Source of the DNA: CBDAUN01 sp965200645 | GTDB taxonomy: Bacteria; Pseudomonadota; Gammaproteobacteria; Arenicellales; JAJDZL01 | Direction of reading: 5' to 3' | Length of the DNA: 64,000 nucleotides | NCBI GenBank assembly: GCA_965200645.1 | Contig: CBDAUN010000002.1 | Span: 186,001 to 250,000, forward strand | Part shown: positions 1 to 8,966 of the stretch, one piece after another | How the letters are laid out: each line of letters opens with the position of its first letter | How positions within the stretch are numbered: position 1 is the first letter of the stretch | The notes under the pieces: generated by a model | Seen by the model: the letters and a program-made list of their open reading frames with translations, nothing else | Database searches by the model: none | What the model was told of the DNA's origin: nothing | Position numbers and translations under genes: made by a program

Positions 1-439
1 CGAAATCGGAAAATCTTGAATCTGGAAGTTCAAGGCTTGGACGTAGCTCACCAACGGCTTGTTCAATCTCTTTCCATTCATAATCAATTTCGTGAGCCGG
101 AAGGTCTCGGCTAAAGACAAAAGCAAACTCCGCTTCGGCTACTCTCATATGATTACCGGACATACTAATGGTTGCGCCGGATTCATAAGTTTTTGACCTC
201 AGATACGGCCCTTCCAAAGGGTGATTCACGCCAATGTGATTTTGTCCGCCTTGACTGGTTGCGGCAATCTTCCAGCCTGCAATTGGACTACCCGAAAGTT
301 CCGCATAGAATTGCTGCACAATTTGGCCGTCTTCAATGGTCACCGGACGGTACTTTGGCGATAATTCATTGATCACCGCTCCGGCTTTCCAAAGACCCCA
401 GATTGTTTCTGCTGCTCGCTTTGCGTCAAACATTTGCAT
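1..439 (-). CDS. 2-keto-4-pentenoate hydratase / fumarylacetoacetate hydrolase family protein (partial)
   Basis: Only about 146 N-terminal codons are inside the window; the gene runs off the left edge. The visible part has the layout of the 2-hydroxypenta-2,4-dienoate hydratase family (MhpD/HpaH type), metal-dependent enzymes that hydrate dienoates or act on 2-oxo-diacids in ring-cleavage and related routes. Seen: GWKIAAT at residues 55-61, a HIGVNHPLEGPYL-like segment near 68-80, and VAEAEFAFVF at 100-109, whose two glutamates fit the metal-binding core. Two ATG codons lie close together (the other is two codons in), and neither has a clear ribosome binding site. It is in the same direction as fdxA but lies downstream of it with a short gap. 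The substrate cannot be told from the fragment. Confidence 0.75.
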   Translation of the reverse strand, partial: MQMFDAKRAAETIWGLWKAGAVINELSPKYRPVTIEDGQIVQQFYAELSGSPIAGWKIAATSQGGQNHIGVNHPLEGPYLRSKTYESGATISMSGNHMRVAEAEFAFVFSRDLPAHEIDYEWKEIEQAVGELRPSLELPDSRFSDF

Positions 440-475
440 GTGTAAATGTTGATTTGTAGGATTTGTTAAGGATAC

Positions 476-799
476 TCAGCGTTCAAGTAAGTGCCGTTTT
501 TCCTTAACTTCTTCCCATTCTGCGGCATCGGAAGGAGCGGGTTTCATGACCGATATGACTGGCCATATTAGGCTTAGTTCTATATTGAGATCGAGCCATT
601 CCTGTTGATCTTCGGGGACGTCGTCATCCGCATAGATCGCGGTTACGGGGCATTCGGGTTCGCACAGACTGCAGTCGATACATTCTTCGGGATCGATCAC
701 CAGCATGTTTGGCCCTTCGTGAAAGCAGTCCACAGGACAGACTTCAACGCAGTCCGTATACTTACACTTTATGCATGATTCTGTAACAATAAATGTCAT
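476..799 (-). CDS. fdxA: 7Fe ferredoxin FdxA (3Fe-4S/4Fe-4S)
   Basis: Small soluble electron carrier of 107 residues, the usual length for the Azotobacter FdI / FdxA family. Cysteines at 9, 12(or 17), 21, 25 and the set C40-x2-C43-x2-C46-x3-C50-P match the arrangement that binds one [3Fe-4S] and one [4Fe-4S] cluster. The acidic C-terminal tail, with PEDQQEW and ending in LLER, is typical of the family. It lies 142 bp downstream of mutS in the same direction, an arrangement also known in pseudomonads. A hairpin between the two genes may end most mutS transcripts. Redox partner unknown. Confidence 0.95.
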   Translation of the reverse strand: MTFIVTESCIKCKYTDCVEVCPVDCFHEGPNMLVIDPEECIDCSLCEPECPVTAIYADDDVPEDQQEWLDLNIELSLIWPVISVMKPAPSDAAEWEEVKEKRHLLER

Positions 800-849
800 A
801 TACCAAGTTTTTATAGTTACCGGTTTTTTATGTGCGAATTGTAGAAAAT

Positions 850-864
850 CCCGAAAGAATCGGG
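850..864 (-). terminator. possible weak terminator after mutS
   Basis: CCCGA and TCGGG form a 5-bp stem around a 5-nt loop, followed on the minus strand by ATTTTCT. It sits between mutS and fdxA and could attenuate read-through. The stem is short, so this is tentative. Confidence 0.4.
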
Positions 865-941
865 GTTAAGGTATTGTATTTCAACAGTTCAAATTCTTGT
901 AAAAATTTCCTTTAATGGTTGACACAGTTTCATCAATTCGA

Positions 942-3506
942 TCAATTTACAAGAGACTTTAGTTGATATAAGACATCCAATGCCTGCCGGGGAGTGAGTT
1001 CATCAGGCTCAACTTTATCCAATTTTGTTTCCACGGCCGATGCTGTTTTGTGCTGTAGGTCAAACAAGGTTCGTTGTAAGCTTGAATGCTGAGTATGCGA
1101 TTGATTTGCTGATTGAGTCAGTTCTCGCAACTTGTTAGTAGCACTTTCGATTACCTCTTCGGGCATGCCAGCCAGTCGTGCAACTTGAAGACCATAACTT
1201 TGATTGGCCGCGCCTTCCTTAACTTCATACAAAAAGACGATTTCTTCGTTGTATTCCACGGCGTCCAAATGCACATTTGTAATTCCAGCAATTAATTCGG
1301 CCAGTGCAGTGATTTCAAAGTAGTGTGTAGAAAATAATGTGTAAGCCTTCACGTCTTCAGCTAAACTGACCGCACATGCCCAAGCCAGTGCAAGTCCATC
1401 GAACGTACTAGTACCTCGGCCAATTTCATCAACCAGCACAAGACTGTTTTCAGTTGCTGCATGAAGAATTGTGGCCATTTCTGTCATCTCGACCATAAAT
1501 GTTGAGTTACCACCTGTTAAGTCGTCCGACGCACCAATTCGGGTAAAGATTCGGTCCAACGGACCAATTGAGGCACTGCTGGCAGGTACATACGAACCAA
1601 CATGCGCCAAAAGAGCGATGAGAGCCGACTGTCTCATATAGGTACTCTTACCACCCATATTGGGTCCGGTAATCAGTAGCAACTTTGAATCTGGTTGCAA
1701 ATCTGTATCGTTGGGAACATAGGTTTGACTGCTCAACTGTTCAACCAATGGATGTCGACCGGCTTCGATGCGAAACCCGGGGGTGTCCAAGAGTTGAGGT
1801 CGATTTAGACGTAAGGTGCTTGCTCTTTCAGCAAAGTTTCTTAGCACATCAATCTGGGCTAGTGAACGGGCTGTTTTTTGCACGGCGGTAACATGGGGAA
1901 GCAACTTTTCAAGCAAGTCATCAAAGAGCTCCTTTTCCTTTGCAATCGCTCGCTCTCGAGCAGATAGAATGCGACTTTCAAATTCGCTGAGTTCCGGCGT
2001 AACATAACGCTCTTTGTTCTTTAAAGTTTGTCGTCGAGCATAGTCTTCTGGAACTTGATCGATTGCAGAACGCAAAACTTCTATGTAGTATCCGTGAATT
2101 CGGTTGTAGTGAATTCGCAGAGACCTGATTCCGGTTCGTTCCTGTTCGCGAACTTCCAATTCTATAAGTGCGGCATCTGAGTTGTCTCGAATTTGAATAA
2201 TCTCGTCAAACTCATCATCATAGCCCTGTTGTATGACACCGCCATCTCTCAAAGACGGAGCAGGTGTATCTTGCAATGCCTTTGTAAGTAAAGCTGCAAT
2301 CTGCGGCATCGTGGTAATATCGGCACATAAGTCAGCGAGAGCCTGACAATCCTTCAATTCGAAACTGTCAATCAGTTTTGGCAGGGCTGCCAATGAATCT
2401 CGCAATTGGGCGAGGTCGCGAGGGTTCGCCGTTTTGGTGGCGAGTCTGGAAACAATTCTTTCCAAGTCTGCAATGTTCTTGAGCTCGGAGGCTGTACTGT
2501 GATAACTAGCTGCATCCAGAAAATAATTCACAACCTGATGTCGCCGGGCGATTTCATCTCGGTCGCGAATCGGATTGCGAAACCATCTTCGTAACTGTCG
2601 AGCCCCCATCGTTGTTATGCAGTGGTCAAATAAATGAAGCAGGCTGCCTTTAAATTGACCGCTTAGTGTAGATTCGATTTCCAGGTTTCGCCAACTGTGG
2701 TGATCAATCACCAAGTTGTCATTGGACCCTACAATTCGCAAGTTACGAATGTGGGGCAAGTCGGATGCAAAAACGTCTTTTGCGTATTGCAGTAAGGCAC
2801 CTGCGGTAGCTGTTAATTCTGGGTGTGCATTGCCGTCGAATACGGAAATGTCTCGAAACTTAAATTGAGATTTAAGAATTTCACAAGCACGTTCGTAACT
2901 AAAGTACCAAGCAGGGACTTCCTGAACTCGTGTGACGGTTATCAGATTTTCAATCTCTTGTCCCTCTGCAACTAAGACTTCGGCCGGTGCGGTCCGCCGC
3001 ACGGCTGATTCTATTGATTCATCATTTTCAATATACTGAGCAGTAAAACGACCGCTAGACAGTTCAAGCTCAGCAATTGCTGTCGCAGCATGACCAGGAT
3101 GAACAGCAACTAGCAAGTTTTCGGTTCGAGCGTCTAGCAAATCGTCATCAATCAACGTACCTGGAGTAACGACTCGAGTAACCTTTCGTTCCACCGGACC
3201 TTTAGTTTTTGTTGGATCACCCACTTGTTCACATATTGCAACCGGTACTGATTGCTGCATCAACTTTTGGATGTATTGATTGATGCTGTGTGCCGGAACC
3301 CCCGCCATTTTTATTGGCGTCGGGTCGGATTTGTTGCGACTTGTTAGAGCTATGTCCAGCAAAGTTGAGGCTCGTTCAGCGTCTTCATAAAACAGTTCGT
3401 AAAAGTCTCCCATCCGATAGAACAGCAGTGTATTGGGATACTCAGCCTTGATGCTCCAGTACTGTTGCATCATTGGGGTAGGTTTGGACTGTGAGGAATG
3501 GGCCAC
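942..3506 (-). CDS. mutS: DNA mismatch repair ATPase MutS
   Basis: Recognises base mismatches and small loops and starts methyl- or strand-directed repair with MutL. At 854 residues it matches E. coli MutS (853). Seen: the mismatch-wedge Phe-x-Glu at F35-Y36-E37 in GDFYELF, the Walker A loop GPNMGGKST at residues 614-622, then the Walker B region LVLVDEIGRGTS and FSTHYFE. The C-terminal helix-turn-helix dimer region and a short C-terminal tail are present, so the gene looks complete and functional. Its start is 17 bp after the suhB stop, so suhB-mutS-(fdxA) is probably one transcription unit. Confidence 0.98.
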   Translation of the reverse strand: MAHSSQSKPTPMMQQYWSIKAEYPNTLLFYRMGDFYELFYEDAERASTLLDIALTSRNKSDPTPIKMAGVPAHSINQYIQKLMQQSVPVAICEQVGDPTKTKGPVERKVTRVVTPGTLIDDDLLDARTENLLVAVHPGHAATAIAELELSSGRFTAQYIENDESIESAVRRTAPAEVLVAEGQEIENLITVTRVQEVPAWYFSYERACEILKSQFKFRDISVFDGNAHPELTATAGALLQYAKDVFASDLPHIRNLRIVGSNDNLVIDHHSWRNLEIESTLSGQFKGSLLHLFDHCITTMGARQLRRWFRNPIRDRDEIARRHQVVNYFLDAASYHSTASELKNIADLERIVSRLATKTANPRDLAQLRDSLAALPKLIDSFELKDCQALADLCADITTMPQIAALLTKALQDTPAPSLRDGGVIQQGYDDEFDEIIQIRDNSDAALIELEVREQERTGIRSLRIHYNRIHGYYIEVLRSAIDQVPEDYARRQTLKNKERYVTPELSEFESRILSARERAIAKEKELFDDLLEKLLPHVTAVQKTARSLAQIDVLRNFAERASTLRLNRPQLLDTPGFRIEAGRHPLVEQLSSQTYVPNDTDLQPDSKLLLITGPNMGGKSTYMRQSALIALLAHVGSYVPASSASIGPLDRIFTRIGASDDLTGGNSTFMVEMTEMATILHAATENSLVLVDEIGRGTSTFDGLALAWACAVSLAEDVKAYTLFSTHYFEITALAELIAGITNVHLDAVEYNEEIVFLYEVKEGAANQSYGLQVARLAGMPEEVIESATNKLRELTQSANQSHTQHSSLQRTLFDLQHKTASAVETKLDKVEPDELTPRQALDVLYQLKSLVN

Positions 3507-3523
3507 GCTAGTGCAGAAGCGAT

Positions 3524-4315
3524 TTACCGAATTGATTGAACATTGGAACTAACGATGCTCAGTAATTCATCGTAAATACCTGGGTTCGCGGCTATTACTT
3601 GGCCGGAATTTAAGTAGTTTGTTCCACCCTTAAAGTCGGCAATGATTCCGCCGGCTTCCTGAACAATGAGTGCGCCTGCAGCAATGTCCCATGGTTTTAA
3701 ACCGGATTCCCAAAATCCGTCATATTTTCCTGCAGCTACATAGGCCAGGTCGATTGCGGCAGAACCGGGTCTTCGAATTCCAGAGGTTTTTTTCGTTAGT
3801 TCTCGAAACACGGCGATCCAATCTTCAACATTATCGTTTTCACGGAATGGAAAGCCTGTTCCAATCAAGCAATTGCTCAATCTCTTTGTTTTGCTGACCC
3901 GAATTCTTCTTTCATTGAGGTGTGCACCACTACCACGAGATGCACTAAACAAATCGCCGATTATGGGGTCGTAGATGACCGCATGTTGAAGCTTATTGGA
4001 TTCCATGACGGCAATGGATACAGCGACCTGTGGTAGTCCGTGAATGTAGTTTGTTGTGCCATCTAGTGGATCGATTATCCATTCGACTTCGTTGCCGATA
4101 AATCGACTTCCTTCTTCGGCGGTAATGGAGTGTTGCGGATATGCATTCCTGACCACATCAATGATTTCCTGCTCAGCCAGGCGATCGATTTCCGTTACAT
4201 AGTCTCGCTTTTCCTTTTCGTCAAACTTTATGCGTTCTACACGATAGGAATTTCGCACGATGGTTTTGCCGGCGCGACGTGCAGCCTTTATGGCGATATT
4301 CAATATAGGATGCAC
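3524..4315 (-). CDS. suhB: inositol-1-monophosphatase family protein SuhB
   Basis: Mg2+-dependent phosphatase of the IMPase fold; in E. coli SuhB also binds NusA/RNA polymerase and assists rRNA transcription. Length 263 residues is standard. Metal ligands are visible: E67-E68-G, the DPLDGT motif at D82-T87 and the WDIAAGALIVQEAGG block near residue 210. It heads the minus-strand suhB-mutS unit. In many Gammaproteobacteria suhB lies divergent to trmJ; here an aldehyde dehydrogenase gene has come between them. Confidence 0.95.
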   Translation of the reverse strand: MHPILNIAIKAARRAGKTIVRNSYRVERIKFDEKEKRDYVTEIDRLAEQEIIDVVRNAYPQHSITAEEGSRFIGNEVEWIIDPLDGTTNYIHGLPQVAVSIAVMESNKLQHAVIYDPIIGDLFSASRGSGAHLNERRIRVSKTKRLSNCLIGTGFPFRENDNVEDWIAVFRELTKKTSGIRRPGSAAIDLAYVAAGKYDGFWESGLKPWDIAAGALIVQEAGGIIADFKGGTNYLNSGQVIAANPGIYDELLSIVSSNVQSIR

Positions 4316-4638
4316 TTGATTATTCCCTGCGGTTACTTAAAGAAAATTGAAATTGCACGAAGGTGCGATTTGTGAGACTTATAATTGTTGTCACGTTGTA
4401 TCGGTATTGCCCTGCAACGAACTAAAAACGGTTTTTTGTTGTTGGACAACAACTGGTTGGACGTAACGGTAAAACTCCGTAAAAGATAACGCGTATACGC
4501 ACAATTTCAACGCATTTACAAACAGTTATTCTAACACAAACCGACTGTTCACCCGTCTCGTGCGTAGTCGGGAGTTGAGTGCTAAATTGAGGTTAAGTGT
4601 TGGCTATATTTAGACAAATCATGGAGTAAATTCTCGAA
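4316..4638. promoter_or_regulatory. divergent intergenic region, suhB / aldehyde dehydrogenase
   Basis: This 323-bp AT-rich spacer separates divergently transcribed genes and must hold both promoters. I see no open frame of note, no RNA gene and no convincing -35/-10 pair; short inverted patches such as TTGTTGTTGGACAACAA near its middle could be a regulator site. Confidence 0.4.
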
Positions 4639-6114
4639 ATGAAGAGATATCAATTGTTTATTGATGGAGAGTATGTTGATCCGCTAAGCCAGGAATGGTT
4701 TGACACAGTCGATCCCTATACCAGCAAGCCGTGGGCACGGATTCCAAAGGCATCGGCTGAAGATGTCGACCGGGCAGTCGCTGCAGCTTCCAAAGCTATG
4801 GAAAACCCCGAGTGGAGTGAATTATCTGCAAGCCAACGAGGCAAACTCATGCGGCGTCTCGGTGATTTGGTAAACGACAACGCTGAACGCTTGGCTGAAA
4901 TTGAAGTCCGTGATAACGGCAAATTACTGGCAGAAATGAGTGCGCAAATGAAGTATCACCCCGAGTGGTGGTATTACTTTGGTGGTCTTGCAGACAAAAT
5001 TGAGGGTTCAATTCTGCCGGTTGACAGAAAAGATTCATTTTCCTATACGACCTATGAACCACTTGGGGTTGTTGGCGCAATAACAGCATGGAATTCACCG
5101 TTACTGTTTGTTGCCTGGAAATGTGCACCGGCTTTGGCAGCGGGTAACACGGTTGTGGTTAAGCCATCAGAATTTGCTTCAGCCAGCACACTTGAATTTG
5201 GAGCACTGGTTAAGGAAGCCGGATTCCCCGACGGGGTGTTTAATGTCATTACCGGTTTTGGTGCGGAGGCAGGAGCAGCACTGGTTGATCATAAGGACGT
5301 TGCCAAAATTACGTTCACGGGTTCGGATGCTTCAGGTGCAAGAATTTATGAAAATGCAGCGAAGGATATCAAGCATGTATCTTTGGAATTGGGAGGCAAG
5401 TCGCCTAATATAGTTTTTGAAGATGCAGATATGGATATGGCAGTCAAAGGAGTTGTGTCGGGTATTTTTGGGGCTACAGGACAGACTTGTGTGGCAGGGT
5501 CTCGCTTACTGGTTCAGGAAAGTATTCACGATGAGTTTGTCGATTGCTTGTTGGAATTGGCAAAATCAGCGAAAGTTGGCAATCCAATGGAACAAAACAC
5601 GCATATAGGCCCTGTTACTACTCGGCAGCAGTATGACAAAGTAATGTCATACATAAAGATCGCGAAGGACGAAGGCGCGGAGTGCATTCTTGGAGGTAAC
5701 CCCTGTGTTGTTGAAGGCGGCGGCGATCAGTTTGTGGAGCCAACGATCTTTACCGGTGTAACCAACGATATGCGTATCGCTCAGGAAGAAGTATTTGGTC
5801 CGGTTTTGTCTGTAATTACCTTTAAGGATGAAGATGAAGCCATTCGAATTGCCAATGACGTGGTATATGGGTTGGCTGCGGGTGTTTGGACGAAGGACAT
5901 ACGCAGGGCAATGCGATTTACCAAGTCACTAAAGGCAGGAACAATATGGGTCAACACCTATCGGGCATTTAGTTACATGGTTCCGTTTGGTGGAATGAAG
6001 CGAAGCGGTCTTGGTCGAGAAAGCGGGATTGCCGCGATTCGCGAATATTTGCAGGTTAAGAGTGTTTGGCTGTCCACAGCAACTGAGTTGCCCAACCCGT
6101 TTATCTACAACTAG
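4639..6114 (+). CDS. NAD(P)-dependent aldehyde dehydrogenase
   Basis: Oxidises an aldehyde to the acid with NAD(P)+. It is 491 residues, normal for the superfamily. The catalytic cysteine is C284 in GQTCVAGSR and the general base is E250 in LELGGKSP; the Asn/Rossmann segment AWNSPLL and the late motif EEVFGPVLSV are also present. The end (SYMVPFGGMKRSGLGRE) is of the betaine-aldehyde/broad-specificity type. The substrate is not evident from sequence. It is inserted between suhB and trmJ, genes that are usually adjacent, so it may have been acquired at this locus. A 21-bp gap leads to trmJ. Confidence 0.9.
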   Translation: MKRYQLFIDGEYVDPLSQEWFDTVDPYTSKPWARIPKASAEDVDRAVAAASKAMENPEWSELSASQRGKLMRRLGDLVNDNAERLAEIEVRDNGKLLAEMSAQMKYHPEWWYYFGGLADKIEGSILPVDRKDSFSYTTYEPLGVVGAITAWNSPLLFVAWKCAPALAAGNTVVVKPSEFASASTLEFGALVKEAGFPDGVFNVITGFGAEAGAALVDHKDVAKITFTGSDASGARIYENAAKDIKHVSLELGGKSPNIVFEDADMDMAVKGVVSGIFGATGQTCVAGSRLLVQESIHDEFVDCLLELAKSAKVGNPMEQNTHIGPVTTRQQYDKVMSYIKIAKDEGAECILGGNPCVVEGGGDQFVEPTIFTGVTNDMRIAQEEVFGPVLSVITFKDEDEAIRIANDVVYGLAAGVWTKDIRRAMRFTKSLKAGTIWVNTYRAFSYMVPFGGMKRSGLGRESGIAAIREYLQVKSVWLSTATELPNPFIYN

Positions 6115-6135
6115 CAGGTCACATACCTATTCATT

Positions 6136-6903
6136 GTGCCGGTTCGTGTCGTACTGATCGAAACCACCCATCCAGGTAATATTGGTGCCGTAGCACGGGC
6201 CATGGGTAACATGGGGCTTCACCATCTTGAGTTGGTGAAGCCCGTGGAGTTTTTAAATGAACAAGCATTCGCTCGTTCGGCTGGTAACGAATCCATACTA
6301 AAAAATGCGAATGTTCGTGAGAACTTGGACGACGCGATTGGTGATTGTGAGATCGTTATCGGGACAAGCGCGCGTAGTCGCACTATCCAATGGCCGTCGC
6401 AGACCCCGGAAACTTCAATGTCTGCAGCTGTGGAAGCGAGCAGTCTTGGGCAAAATGTAGCGTTGCTGTTTGGACCTGAACGAACAGGTTTGGAAAATCT
6501 TCATATAGACCGTTGCACAGTTCTGGTAAAGATACCGGTTGACGAGCAGTCGCCTTCCATCAACTTGGCAGGTGCTGTGCTAATCATGTTGTATGAGCTA
6601 CATAAAGCGATGCTCAAGACTGAGGTAGAGACGGTGTCAATAAAGTCAACTAACTCACCACGTCCTGCAACCAGTGATGAGATGAGTGGATTTTTCAAGC
6701 ACTTGGAAAGTGTGGTCAGGCAGACGGGATTTATTACAGACGGACCTCGAGAATCCTTATTACGAAAAATTAGACGGATCTTTGTACGTTCTAGAATGTC
6801 CGATGAAGAAGTAAACATAATGCGGGGTGTATTTACATCTATCCTTACGCAACGTCCGAATTCGGATCAATCGGCAAATACATCTAGTGGTAGGAACTCT
6901 TGA
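6136..6903 (+). CDS. trmJ: tRNA (cytidine/uridine-2'-O-)-methyltransferase TrmJ
   Basis: SPOUT-family enzyme that methylates the ribose at position 32 of several tRNAs using S-adenosylmethionine. The knot motifs are clear: an N-terminal ETTHPGNIGAVARAMGNMG near residues 8-27, LLFGPERTGL near 115, and PSINLAGAVLIMLYE near 137-152. Length 255 is usual. It starts with GTG, the first in-frame start fitting the family N-terminus. The last bases overlap the next gene by 4 bp (TTGA), suggesting translational coupling with the DUF3750 protein. Confidence 0.93.
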   Translation: MPVRVVLIETTHPGNIGAVARAMGNMGLHHLELVKPVEFLNEQAFARSAGNESILKNANVRENLDDAIGDCEIVIGTSARSRTIQWPSQTPETSMSAAVEASSLGQNVALLFGPERTGLENLHIDRCTVLVKIPVDEQSPSINLAGAVLIMLYELHKAMLKTEVETVSIKSTNSPRPATSDEMSGFFKHLESVVRQTGFITDGPRESLLRKIRRIFVRSRMSDEEVNIMRGVFTSILTQRPNSDQSANTSSGRNS

Positions 6904-7661
6904 AGAAGTTGTTAATTGGAATAATTTTGCTTGTACTAGTCTTGTTTTCCGGGCCGATAGTTTTATCTATTTCTCAAGCAAACATGGGTAAAGCATGGTA
7001 TCAAGCTACGAATGAATCGGCCGAAATAGCACCGAAGGTTGACGAACATAAAGATGCGGTAGTACAGATTTACGCTGCAAGAGCATGGGGTTGGCGTGGG
7101 GCGTTTTCAGTTCATTCTTGGATTTCCATCAAACCGACTAATGCCAAAACATATACCGTTTATCAGGTTGTAGGCTGGAGGAAGTACCACAACCAGCCTG
7201 TGCTTTCAGTACGGTCTGACATACCGGATCGGCATTGGTATGGGAACCGACCGACAGTTTTAGTCGACTTGCGGAGCGAGAAGGCGCAAGAGGTTATTGA
7301 TCAGATTGATGTTGCTGTGCAAAACTATCCTTGGCCAAGTGATTATCGCATGTGGCCTGGTCCCAACAGCAATACCTTTGTTGCTTGGGTGATTCGCAAT
7401 GTGCCAACTTTGAGTGTAGATTTACCACCTACGTTTATTGGCAAAGATTATCTTGGAGGGACAAATTTCTTTTCACCTTCCTTGGGTGGAAATGGCTTTC
7501 AGTTTTCAGTATTTGGTGTATTCGGAGTGACAGTTGGAGTTGAAGAAGGCATTGAATTCAATTTGGGAGGGGCTAACTTCGGAATCGATCCCAAGGCTCT
7601 GGCGCTTAGATTACCCGGTTGGGGAGTCATTGGATTACGAAAAGATACCGGTGTCGGGTGA
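6900..7661 (+). CDS. DUF3750 family membrane-anchored protein
   Basis: 253-residue protein of unknown function. Residues about 3-23 form one hydrophobic segment (signal anchor), and the rest should lie in the periplasm. The body carries AARAWGWRGAF and HSWISIKP, followed by a histidine- and tryptophan-rich GWRKYHN region and a glycine-rich C-terminal part, features I associate with the DUF3750 family. The TTG start overlaps the trmJ stop. No catalytic motif is recognisable. A structural or envelope-related role is only a guess. Confidence 0.7.
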   Translation: MKKLLIGIILLVLVLFSGPIVLSISQANMGKAWYQATNESAEIAPKVDEHKDAVVQIYAARAWGWRGAFSVHSWISIKPTNAKTYTVYQVVGWRKYHNQPVLSVRSDIPDRHWYGNRPTVLVDLRSEKAQEVIDQIDVAVQNYPWPSDYRMWPGPNSNTFVAWVIRNVPTLSVDLPPTFIGKDYLGGTNFFSPSLGGNGFQFSVFGVFGVTVGVEEGIEFNLGGANFGIDPKALALRLPGWGVIGLRKDTGVG

Positions 7662-7796
7662 TGAATGATTATTTGAGTAGTTTTTGTCCAGTTTGTTCTA
7701 AGATTTGCACGGTGAATTTGACCATAGGCATTATGCGTAATGCTTGGCCAAGTATGCCGAAGTTGAAGTCTAACTCAGAGAGGTTTTGAAAACTAG

Positions 7797-8321
7797 TTGA
7801 AATCTACACTTAAATATTGCATTGCCACCTTGGTACTGATTTGTGCAACTGCATTCGGTGAGTATATTGATCAGATTGGTCCCGACCCGATGCGGTCAGA
7901 AAACTGCATTGTGGTTACTCCACACGATTCAATGATATGTTTTGGAACTCCGGATTCTGTTGAGTTCGATGGCACACCGATTCTCACTATCGGCTGCGAT
8001 GCAAACTTCCTCTCTCTGACTCTACAGCACCAACCCAGCGACTCGAACAGCCACCTCAGAAAGATTACGCTGATGTCAGACCACGGGGCGTTGACTTCAG
8101 ATTGGCTTGCTGCGTCATCAACAGTATCGCTTATGAGGTTAATTTATGGAGAATCAGACGAGGAAAATTACTACTGGGTGTTAAGACTGATGGGCGTGCT
8201 GGCAACCCCAGAAATAAGCAAGTTTGGATATGTGGTTGAAGATTCGGATGTGTCTGGGTGGTTTGAATTTGAGTATTCTGACCAAAAGCTCATGGAGTTG
8301 ATCATTCCAAGTTGCACTTGA
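7797..8321 (+). CDS. small exported protein of unknown function
   Basis: 174 residues beginning with TTG and a credible signal peptide (residues 1-21: KST, hydrophobic TLVLICATAFG). The mature part is acidic, with three cysteines spaced like a small disulfide-stabilised beta domain; CDANFLSLTL and the final FEFEYSD...IIPSC faintly recall VasI/TagO-type periplasmic proteins, but this is too weak to use. I do not recognise it. It lies alone between the DUF3750 gene (135 bp upstream) and iscA (219 bp downstream). Confidence 0.55.
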   Translation: MKSTLKYCIATLVLICATAFGEYIDQIGPDPMRSENCIVVTPHDSMICFGTPDSVEFDGTPILTIGCDANFLSLTLQHQPSDSNSHLRKITLMSDHGALTSDWLAASSTVSLMRLIYGESDEENYYWVLRLMGVLATPEISKFGYVVEDSDVSGWFEFEYSDQKLMELIIPSCT

Positions 8322-8540
8322 ATGAAAAAACGCTTGATCTTTAGATTCTCACAGTGTTTGTTTTAAGACTAACGATCTTATGACTTTATGTGACAACTTC
8401 ATGCAATCGGCATGACCTTTAACAACTTTGGAATTTCATATTGTTATCGTGTAATTTCGTATGATAGGGGTTGTAAGCGTATAATGACGAACTCATATCA
8501 ATAAGTAGATCTAGGACTTATATTTAATCAATACAGAACA

Positions 8541-8864
8541 ATGTCTATAACACTCACCGAATCCGCTGCCGCTCGGGTCAAGAGACACCTGGAGGGTGAT
8601 CAGGAAAAAGGACTCCGCTTCGGAGTCCGCACAACTGGTTGCTCAGGATTTGCCTATGTGCTCGATTTCACGGATGAGTCGAAATCTGATGACCATGTAT
8701 TTCAAAGTTGCGGCATTAAGATTCACGTTGATGAAAAAAGTCTAAATTTTGTTCAAGGAACTACTATTGACTTAAAAAAGGATGAGCTTGGCGAGTCATT
8801 CATTTTTATCAACCCCAATGCCAGTGCCGAATGCGGCTGCGGTGAAAGTTTCACTGTACATTAG
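8541..8864 (+). CDS. iscA: iron-sulfur cluster assembly protein IscA
   Basis: A-type carrier that accepts or delivers Fe-S clusters or iron. 107 residues, collinear with E. coli IscA from SITL to the C-terminus. The three cluster cysteines are conserved at C34 (TTGCSGFAYVL), C98 and C100 (ECGCGESF). The N-terminus and spacing fit IscA better than ErpA. It occupies the place where a full iscRSUA-hscBA-fdx operon normally sits between trmJ and ndk, but none of the other isc genes is present here. Confidence 0.95.
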   Translation: MSITLTESAAARVKRHLEGDQEKGLRFGVRTTGCSGFAYVLDFTDESKSDDHVFQSCGIKIHVDEKSLNFVQGTTIDLKKDELGESFIFINPNASAECGCGESFTVH

Positions 8865-8966
8865 CCTCTTTGTTAATTCCAGCGATGTGACTGTGTCGTC
8901 AAGTTTTGTGACGGCAACTTTACTTTCTATTCGCTACATACAACCGTAAACCAGTTCTCGCTGGCA

